NCBI GenBank assembly: GCA_015499995.1
Contig: JADNRV010000241.1
Location: forward strand, 1-64,000
Source of the DNA: Flammula alnicola
Lineage: Eukaryota; Basidiomycota; Agaricomycetes; Agaricales; Strophariaceae
Direction: 5' to 3'
Length of the DNA: 64,000 nt
The position numbers were made by a program, and so were the translations under genes. Below the pieces are notes generated by a model that made no database searches, was not told the DNA's origin, and saw only the letters and a list, made by a program, of their open reading frames with translations. Positions 57,101-64,000 of this stretch are shown piece after piece (the first letter of the stretch is position 1; the number at the start of each line of letters is the position of its first letter).

Positions 57101-57481
57101 CGGAACATCCGGGTCAGTACTACGCGCCCAGTCCTCAATCTCTGCGAGAATATCTGCACGGGTACCAGCGAGACATTGCTTCGTGGTGTTATAACCAGCG
57201 CCGTGGGCATAGACCAAGCCATTCAGCTCTAGTTCGACCACCGCAAGGCAAGATAAGAAACCCATCGTGATGGAGCAGATGATCATAAGAACTCGCCAAT
57301 AGCGTCAGGATCTTCGATAATAAGAATGGGTACTCTTAGCAGGAACACCTTCGGTGTAGCCAACATTAGATGACTTACCACCGTTGTACTGGTGAAGATC
57401 ACCTTGAACATTTTGAATGACTGGGTTATTCATGATAAAGTCATGGGCATCAGGGAAGAACTGAGGAGCTGTTGTCGACAT
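54181..57481 (-). CDS. NACHT-WD40 NLR-like protein
   Basis: Three exons, 57481..57379, 57228..55712 and 55650..54181, join in frame to 1,029 residues. NACHT-WD40 proteins are fungal STAND receptors used in non-self recognition and regulated cell death. The N-terminal 34 residues (QFFPDAHDFIMNN, then IQNVQGDLHQYN) form a short leader of a kind common in basidiomycete NACHT proteins. Linker: AGYNTTKQCLAGTR. NACHT: P-loop LNGAAGTGKSAIA (about 82-94), Walker B ILLVIEALDES (about 182-192, Glu where Asp is usual), ILLTSRTLDD and a winged-helix region to about 500. From 615 to about 915 come seven WD40 repeats of 43 residues, nearly identical. The tail RTKRLIGITATELDLSNFAHG is typical. Intron 1 is 150 bp, longer than usual, and was accepted because the total is in frame. 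No frame damage. Confidence 0.9.
54526..55428 (-). repeat. Seven tandem 129-bp WD40-coding repeats
   Basis: Each unit encodes LEGHTxxVxSVAFSPDGKxIISGSxDxTIRIWDAETGEAVAVP with almost no change outside the x positions. The x positions differ in nearly every unit (ES/NS/SS/NT/SF; T/Y/N; H/R/C; Y/E/G/R/L/H). Unit 7 is the most diverged (VSGSHDKAIRIWDVETAE). Confidence 0.95.
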
Positions 57482-57839
57482 GGAGAGCTTAACTGTTCGT
57501 ATGGTTGAAATGTAGGATTTCAAGGAATGCAGGAAGATGGTAGCGGTCGAGATGATCAAGAATCGATGTGACGTCTGTGTGACTCTCCCGAAATTTGCTG
57601 TCAGACGTGACGTGGAGCTCCGCCCTTCTACACCTCCACTGTCCTTCGCTGGAGCGGTGGGCTTTATATAGCTTCTGGCATGGTACGTTTTACTCCTGTC
57701 TTCGTTTTCGTTTGTTTTTAGTCGTTAATTCAATTCTCAACCTTTTTAGACTACTACTACTCTCAGCAGAACCAGAACAAGTCGCTCTCGTGCTCCATTC
57801 GGCCTCGAGGATGCCTCTGCCTCCACCGCCCTTTTCATC
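57482..57839. other. NLR promoter side and start of the EST1-like pseudogene region
   Basis: No supported complete frame. Pyrimidine-rich sequence at 57640-57780 may be leader and first intron of the plus-strand EST1-like gene. Confidence 0.4.
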
Positions 57840-58263
57840 ATCACCCTAGTCAGCGACTTCAACAGCTTCAACCACGTCATCAGAACCTTAAACCTTCGAT
57901 TTCAATTGCACATCCCACATCGACGCTGGAACCCTCAGCTACGGGTCGCCCCTCGTCATCAGAGGACGAAGATAAAGCGATCGCAGTCACGTTGAGGTCT
58001 TTACACTCCCCCACCTGTTCCACGTGGACTCCATGGACTCCACGGATTCCATGGACAATCCATGGACTTTTTACAATTTTTTTTCAGGTTTGATTTTGGT
58101 GAAAACACCTGCCAAATTGCAAATTTTAGTCCACGCACAGTCCACGAAAAGTCCACACAGTGTCCATTTTGAGTGTGGACTCCATGGACTATCCGTGGAC
58201 AATGCCGTGGATTTTGTGGACTTGGCTTTACTATATTAATAATAATAATCACAAAAAATAAAA

Positions 58264-58340
58264 TGCCGTAGTCAGGAATTGAACGAGTGCCTACAGCAAT
58301 ATTAATAATGCCACGCTTTAGCCACCTGAGCCAAGGAGGC
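58264..58340 (-). other. tRNA-like segment in the short KDZ element
   Basis: On the minus strand: tggctcaggtgg (58333-58322) is a good A box and cgttcaattcc (58285-58275) a good B box, followed by a T-rich run. It aligns with 16679..16755 of the large element but has diverged in between. Confidence 0.5.
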
Positions 58341-58671
58341 ATTTCCAAAATAATAATTTTGGTTATACATATACCGATTACCATCGGCAAACCGGCAACC
58401 GGTTACCGAATGATGGTGACGCGGCTCGAACGTTGCCACGTCACCACCTTCTTCCCTCCCACCACCATCCCCTATCACGCGGACCACCCGCTGACACCGC
58501 ACAACCGCGACCACGACGACCGCGACGACCGCGGCAACGACAGCGACAACGACCGCGGCAACGACCCCGATGGCGGTCACCACCGGCGCACCACGCAACG
58601 ACGACCGGCGCACCACGCAACGACGACGACAGCGCGGATAGCAGGACGACGCGACGACGCGGCGCGTGAGG

Positions 58672-59230
58672 GAAAACACGCCGCGGGGGGTTGGTTACGA
58701 AGGGGGGACCCAGGAAATGGGAGGCCCACGCGGTACGTCGTAAACGATGACACCCGCGACGACACCTAACCCGCACCCCGTCCCTCGCAGCTACGACACG
58801 CCCCCGGGCACAGAAAACGAAGCCGACGGCGGCGTCGCACACGGCCGCCCGCCGCATCCACGACCGCCATGGCGACGGCAACGACAACGGGAGCACAACG
58901 TCGTGCTCCCGTGTCGTTCTGACGTCGCGTGGGCGGTGAGAACGACAGCGGCGGACGCGACGGGGCCACGTCAACCACACCGACGCCGGCGGGTCTAACC
59001 ACCAGGCCCCATGCCTCGCGGGCATCGACGACCGACGGTGGCAGGTGGCAGGCGAAAACACGCCGCGGGGGGTGTTGCATACGAAGGGGGGACCCAGGAA
59101 TGGGAGGTCCGCAAGGTACGTCGTAAACGACGTCACGCAACGCTGGCTAACCCCCCCCCCCCCCCCCCCATCGCGTCCCTCGTAGATACGTGCCCCGGGC
59201 ACTGCCAATGACGCCGACGGCAGCGTCGCA
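58672..59230 (+). repeat. Internal duplication of about 385 bp in the short KDZ element
   Basis: The phrases aaaacacgccgcggggggt, cgaaggggggacccaggaa, gtacgtcgtaaacgac/tga and cgtccctcg(c/t)ag recur at 58672-58795 and 59055-59180. gtacgtcg..cctcgcag looks like the donor and acceptor of an intron, similar to the intron at 15961-15912 of the large element. Confidence 0.7.
59151..59169 (+). repeat. Run of 19 consecutive C
   Basis: Uninterrupted C tract within the duplicated GC-rich segment; prone to length change and able to form G-quadruplex on the opposite strand. Confidence 0.9.
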
Positions 59231-62200
59231 GGCTATCCCCCACCACGACCACGACCACGACCGCCATGCGACCGCCATGACGGGCACGCGACGGCGACGT
59301 CGGGTCGGCGGTCGCCACAACGACGACGCAACGACCGACGCAACAACAACGCACAGCCGACATGACCACGACCGACCATGACCGACCACGACCGACCACG
59401 ACGCGACAACCGAGCAACGACGCCGCGACGAGGTGACCCCCGACCCGAGACCGACAAACCGAGCGACGAGGCCGCGACCACTAACGCGACCACCAACGCC
59501 GCGACGAGGTGACGACGAGGCGACCCCCGACCTGACCCGACAGGAGACCGACACGACGACACCCGACCACGCGGCGGCGACCGACGCAACGACCGACCCG
59601 ACACGCCACGACACCGACTGACCCGACCACCCCAACCACAACATGACCCAACCCAACCACGGACCCGACCGCGACACGACGACCAACCCGACCACAGACC
59701 CAAGCACTCACGACCAACCCGCTCACGACCCAACGATGGACCCGACGACAGACCCAACCGCAACGCGACCACCTACACAACAACCGGCCCGACACTTACC
59801 TGACCTGACAGTAGTGTAGCTTGGTAGTGTAACTCAGTAGTGTATATCATGTATTTTAATAGTTTTTTTCAATATCATCAATTTATTAGATTGTAATGTT
59901 TTGGTTATAATCCTGAGTCCACAGAAGTCCATGGAGAGTCCGTGGACTTTGGTATTTCCACTTGAATGTAATTCTAAGTTGACTCTAAGTCCAAAGTCCA
60001 CAGAAAGTCCACAGAAGTCCACAGACATGATATTTACTGCTAATTTCATGCTGTGGACTGGGCATGGACTTTGTGTGGACTTTGTGTGGACTTTTGTGGA
60101 CTGTCCATGGACATTCGTGGATTAATTTTTCAAAAACTAAGAAAAATGCCATTAAGTTAAAAGTCCACAAAAAGTCCATGGAATTCCATGGAGTCCATGG
60201 AGTCCATGTGGACAGGTGGGGGACTGTAAAGTACAGGTCACGTTTGAGTCTACACCAACGATGCAGTTCAAGACGACTACGATCGCCCATCAAGATCGCC
60301 ATCGCGCTCGATCGCTTCGTCTGTGCCGACTTAATGAAGCACATGAGGTCGTTGAGATACAAGATGCGGAGAGGAGGGAGCAAGATAGGAGTAGCTCGAA
60401 TGATGCCCATCCTTCGCTGAGATTGAGGATTGAGGCTCTCCAGGTGAGCGTTGTGGTATCACATGCTCTGTGGCGTGTCGGTCTGGACAAGGGTGTTGAG
60501 ACGTGCGTTCTTTCTGCGCTAATAGTTTCCTCCTGACCTCTTATGAATATCTGTTTAGGATGAAATCAATCTCTCCCAAAAAGTAGCCAACGAATCCTAT
60601 GCTCTTGTCTCGGAACGCCATCTAACCAATACTATTGTCCTTTCGAAGGGGCACTGTGGAAACACCTCATGATTCGCGACACTTCTTCGACATCCCATAG
60701 TCGGGACCACCAGCCTACTGTTGTTCCACGAGGAACCTCTACGATTATCAATGGGCCATACTCGACCATCTGATGGACCTTCAGTTCGCCCTTCTTGAAG
60801 TGGGCAAGGACGAACTCAAGGACTCACCTACGATGGACGGCCTCGACGATCTTGCCCAGCGCATCAGTGCCACATTCAAGCGCACTCTGCCGGCTCTCAG
60901 GATCGCAAGCAAATAGCAAATGGATTCGTGCCAACTTCAAATATGTCGTCCAGGATCCAGAATTCATCGCGTTCCAGGAAAAAGCAAAAGCTAGAGGCTT
61001 GGAGGTGGACAAGAAATCGCCAAACAAGATGAGCGGCTACTTGACGAAGACTCCGCGCTTCTGGCAGGCATATGTGCGGTTTATACTTGCATTGTCGCAG
61101 GCATTCCGTGTGACCAAGTTACCCGTGCTAAGTGCTCCCTCGAAGAGGATATCGAGATGAGAGCATTCTTGCCGCTCAGGACATTGATGGGAGAAGTCGG
61201 GGAAAATTGACAATGGAGAGAAGCCAACAAATGGGTTCTGGCAAGAGAACAAGTCCACTCGAACGTAGAGCAGTTGATGAGGATTTCTGATTTGTTGGAA
61301 GATGCGAAGTCTTTGGCGGAAATAGAGGTATTTGCTGTCTTTTCCACCTTCCATTGACAAAATTGAGATTAAGGATACTTTTGGTGCAGAATTCCTCGCT
61401 CCTGTTGATCAACAACCATATCGCATTTCACCTTGGTGTTGTTGAAGATATACACCCACCTTCGCACATGGATATGACCACTATGGCCGAAGATCGTAAT
61501 CGACCAGCAAGAATTGCCAGCCACAATTAGGGACACCAGCCTGGGTTTGCACCCCAGACGTAATCCTGATGATGACGATATAACGGAATTTACCAGTGGT
61601 ACGGACGATGACCCCGTTCATGATGCATTCAAGTTCTTGAATACGTCCGAAGACATTGTGACGAGGACGAGCAGGAGGGTGAGATTGGTTGGGATCCAAG
61701 GTCAGTCTTACTCTTTTCTGTCATAATGTCGTGCATTAACCACTTCTTGTTGACCAGAGGACTCAGCAAGTATCTGTCTCCCAGATTACCAACACATTAT
61801 CTGCCTGCGATACCATCAACTTTTAGCACCCCTGTTGCACCTCTTGCGGCGCCCGCGACTACTGCACAAGACCTGTTGAATGGCATCATGGGTTTCAATG
61901 GCCAATGGGGCCGGCAGGCCTCTAACTGGGAATCTCCCGAATTGATGTCGATCGCCCCGCAGCCCAAACCTCTTTTTGGGTCTGAATTGTGCCATCGGTC
62001 AATCCATTTGGTCGACTGTCCGTAACGAGCAACCTCTCATGTACAGCGGTCGGCAGCGGTAGCGGCGGAAACGCCCCTGGTGCCCATGTTGGCTGCATAT
62101 CTACCAGAATTCACCGCATCAGTTCTCGGCTGCCCTTTGTCCATTCCAGGATCTCTCTCAGCAGTCTATACGGACGTCATCGTACCCCAGCCAATCGCAG

Positions 62201-62714
62201 AAATCGCAGCAGAACCTTGTCATTGCGCTGTCGTCAACGCCCTTCGCACAGCCACCGCAGACGACGCTAGCTTAATTCAGAGACAGCAACATCATCCTAT
62301 GCCGTCGTCGTCTGTCGCTGCCCAACTTTTCCCGAATCATCGCCAGGTTCAGCACGATCCTTTCGCCTATTCTTCTCCCATTTAGCCGCCTATTCACAGA
62401 CCCGAGCATAATCTCTCTTCGCAACGACAACTCAGAATAATTCCCTTCTTGCAGCAGCCGTCACAGTCGCCTTTTGCGCCGCCTCCTATGACATCGCCAT
62501 TCTCTGCAACCACAAATGATGCCAGCCCTCAGCCAACCGCAACAATTTTTATGGGCAATATTTTGGATCAAACACTGGACAACCTACGACACCGCAGATA
62601 GCGCAATCGGCTTCAGCGCCTTTTTTCCAGCCCCAGCCTCAAGGATCGATCCAGGTCCCTTCTAGCCAAAGCTTCATGACTCCGTCTCCCAGTCAACCGA
62701 ATGCAGCCACATGA

Positions 62715-63111
62715 AACGAGCACGAGGTTACGCATGCTTGGATGGGACAAGACGACATTTATTTCGACAGTTACGCAAGCTTTCGGAGGTGAAGAGTACG
62801 TAGATTCCTGCTGCTGTTATCCGACTATTCTTTTATTAATACGTGAATGGAGGTTCAAGACGCCGCGAACGCAGTGAGCAGGCGCAGGATTGAACAGGGG
62901 CTTTGTAAGCGGCGCGAAGAACTCCGCCTTCAATATTTATCAGCCTTCGCCCGTTTGACAGCTTCGGAGGTCTGTGCACCTCGATTAAAAGCTGTCGAGA
63001 AATGGGGAAGGATTTCATCGATTTCTTTCTTCCTTCCCCCCATAATCTTTCCGCGACTCAGTTGCCAATTTTTTCGAAATCTCAATCCCTTTGTTCATTC
63101 ACTCTCTAAAC
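62715..63111. other. Unassigned; probable leader of the gag-like gene
   Basis: No supported gene. gccgcgaacgcagtgagcag at 62860 and a pyrimidine-rich stretch at 63020-63100 precede the reading frame that starts at 63112. Could be part of a retroelement leader. Confidence 0.35.
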
Positions 63112-64000
63112 ATGTCTTCCATATCTCCTCCTGGCATCTCCGGAAAACCGGACGCTCCTTTACCAACAACCTCTTCTTTCACCATCCCAAAATCTTTAGC
63201 TGAACAGACAGCCGTCAACGATTTAATTTCCGCTGCAAACACACTTCTCCAAGAACGACGTGATCAGAATGAGGAGAATGTCCCCATTAATCACCCGCTT
63301 TTTAATATAGATTTTTCGTCCCCTTCCCACGCTGTCACCCCTACTCCTTCATCGACAAAACCTACTAATTTACAAATTTTATCTGCTCTTCAAACTGCTT
63401 CTCCCAATTCCAGAACTCTCATCCGTAATGCCCTCATTGCCGAAGCTGAAGCTTCCAAGGAAGCCAACGCAGAGGTACCCAGACCCAAACTTCTTTTTAC
63501 CGCAGAGAGCGAGATACCTTCATCTTCTTATACCAATTGTAATTACACTCCACATCCGTTCATTGAAGATTTAGCTACAGCCGGTCGTTATCACATTCCG
63601 TTATCACTTTTCACATCAAAATCCACTGACAAGTTCATCGACGAACTCACGGTCGCACGCAAATCCACTGTCTGTTCCGACGGCAAGAAACGTCTCCTTT
63701 TGGACGTCAAGGAATTCCCATCGGAACATAGCCTCACATACGGAGAATGGCATGAGACGTGGATACGTTATTCTTATTTTCTCCGACCGCTTGTTGACGA
63801 CATTGTTTTCGCTCGATGGGAGAATCATTACACCTTCCTCTCTGGGCAACCCAATCTTGAGGACAACTTCCCAGCTATCTTGCGCTTCGACATCGAAATG
63901 CGTAGCGCTTATGCTGCCAAACGAGAACAGTTCAACGAGGCAAAATATCTAGCTCGTTTCGAGGCTATCAAATTCGAGGTTCTCAAGGAGTCCATTCAAT
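63112..64000 (+). CDS. Gag-like protein of a retroelement, 5' part (runs off window)
   Basis: One uninterrupted frame of 296 codons from MSSISPPGISGKPD to the window edge. The N-terminus is S/T/P-rich and disordered. The later part has SLTYGEWHETWIRYSYFLRP, ARWENHYTFLSGQPNLEDNF, ILRFDIEMRSAYAA and REQFNEAKYLARFEAIKFEV. A T-x-x-E-W..W..Y..F, then helices and F-D-x-E-x-R, recalls gag-like first proteins of fungal DIRS-type elements, but the match is from memory of layout only. No introns or frame damage, so it is probably a young element. The rest lies beyond 64000. Confidence 0.5.
   Translation, partial: MSSISPPGISGKPDAPLPTTSSFTIPKSLAEQTAVNDLISAANTLLQERRDQNEENVPINHPLFNIDFSSPSHAVTPTPSSTKPTNLQILSALQTASPNSRTLIRNALIAEAEASKEANAEVPRPKLLFTAESEIPSSSYTNCNYTPHPFIEDLATAGRYHIPLSLFTSKSTDKFIDELTVARKSTVCSDGKKRLLLDVKEFPSEHSLTYGEWHETWIRYSYFLRPLVDDIVFARWENHYTFLSGQPNLEDNFPAILRFDIEMRSAYAAKREQFNEAKYLARFEAIKFEVLKESIQ

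Larger units (their letters stand above)
57994..60236 (+). mobile_element. Non-autonomous KDZ-family element (2.24 kb)
   Basis: The left end GAGGTCTTTACACTCCCCCA (57994) matches the right end of the 6.24-kb element. The right end, inward from 60236, CTGTACTTTACAGTCCCCCA, matches its left end. The 8-bp duplication GTCACGTT flanks it (57986-57993 and 60237-60244). Both terminal repeat clusters are kept. The interior is GC-rich (58430-59800), sharing cgttgccacgtcaccacc and an atgcggaccacccg-like phrase with the big element, then expanding into cgaccacgaccg-type repeats. No transposase gene remains. It interrupts an EST1-like gene. Confidence 0.9.
57840..62714 (+). pseudogene. EST1/SMG7-like gene (copy 2), split by a KDZ-type element
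   Basis: Pieces in order: STLEPSATGRPSSSEDEDKA up to 57993; then (after the 57994..60236 insertion) FESTPTMQFKTTTIAHQ..RLRIEALQ; an intron; DEINLSQKVANESYALVSER; LDHLMDLQFALLEVGKDELK; ISATFKRTLPALRIASK; WIRANFKYVVQDPEFIAFQE; SGYLTKTPRFWQAYVRFILA; EEDIEMRAFLPLRTLMGE; VEQLMRISDLLEDAKSLAE; then the P/Q-rich tail shared with copy 1. The LPALRIASKWIR and DIEMRAFLPL phrases are the basis for the EST1/SMG7 call. Broken by the insertion, by a 7-bp tandem duplication (agcaaatagcaaat near 60910) that shifts the frame, and by stops near 61208 and 61528. Confidence 0.65.

Noticed and set aside
58433..59795. Long frames on both strands inside the short KDZ element
   Set aside because: Generated by cgaccacgaccg-type repeats; six-frame openness without codon structure, and no conserved product.

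Overview
The window looks like nuclear DNA of a basidiomycete mushroom (Agaricomycetes). Genes are split by many introns of about 45-65 bp with GT..AG ends. Protein families are typical of that group: a NACHT-WD40 NLR, a DUF6534 membrane protein, an alcohol-oxidase-type and an aryl-alcohol-oxidase-type GMC enzyme, and KDZ, Plavaka-like and hAT transposons. Exon joins were worked out by hand and accepted mainly when the joined reading frame stayed open and in phase. Family names come from recognising motifs, not from a search.

Layout. 1-3.8 kb: end of a hypothetical gene, then non-coding, retroelement-like debris. 3.8-8.45 kb: an intact 14-exon transposase gene (1,199 codons) inside a candidate CACTGG-ended element. 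9.0-9.92 kb: two decaying minisatellites. 10.04-10.67 kb: a MITE with 60-bp inverted ends. 10,786-17,027: a complete KDZ-superfamily element with an 8-bp target duplication and two genes. 17,053-21,817: a hAT element with an 8-bp target duplication, itself split by a 1.07-kb insertion. 21.8-24.2 kb: truncated dienoyl-CoA isomerase copy joined to a wrecked cation/proton antiporter. 24.7-26.4 kb: intact DUF6534 gene. 26.7-27.9 kb: a minisatellite with a hAT MITE in it. 29.4-39.2 kb: UbiA prenyltransferase, alcohol oxidase, P450 fragment and aryl-alcohol oxidase, a possible remnant of a specialised-metabolism locus. 41-53 kb: a segmentally duplicated region holding an EST1/SMG7-like pseudogene, four degenerate copies of a gene built from repeated intron-exon modules, an APH-like kinase and an intact peroxisomal dienoyl-CoA isomerase. 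54.2-57.5 kb: an intact NLR with seven near-identical WD40 repeats. 57.8-62.7 kb: a second EST1/SMG7-like pseudogene, split by a 2.24-kb KDZ derivative. 63.1 kb to the edge: a gag-like reading frame.

Main points. (1) The two KDZ-family elements share ends, subterminal GTCCATGGAC repeats and a tRNA-like segment, and each has a clean 8-bp target duplication. One is complete; the other is a GC-rich derivative without the transposase gene. (2) A 1,084-bp MITE sits inside the signal-peptide exon of the aryl-alcohol oxidase; removing it with one 3-bp duplicate gives back an in-frame start and signal peptide. (3) The degenerate module gene family has introns similar to each other, so intron and exon were duplicated together. 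(4) The NLR repeats differ mainly at a few fixed positions, as in recognition repeats that diversify quickly.
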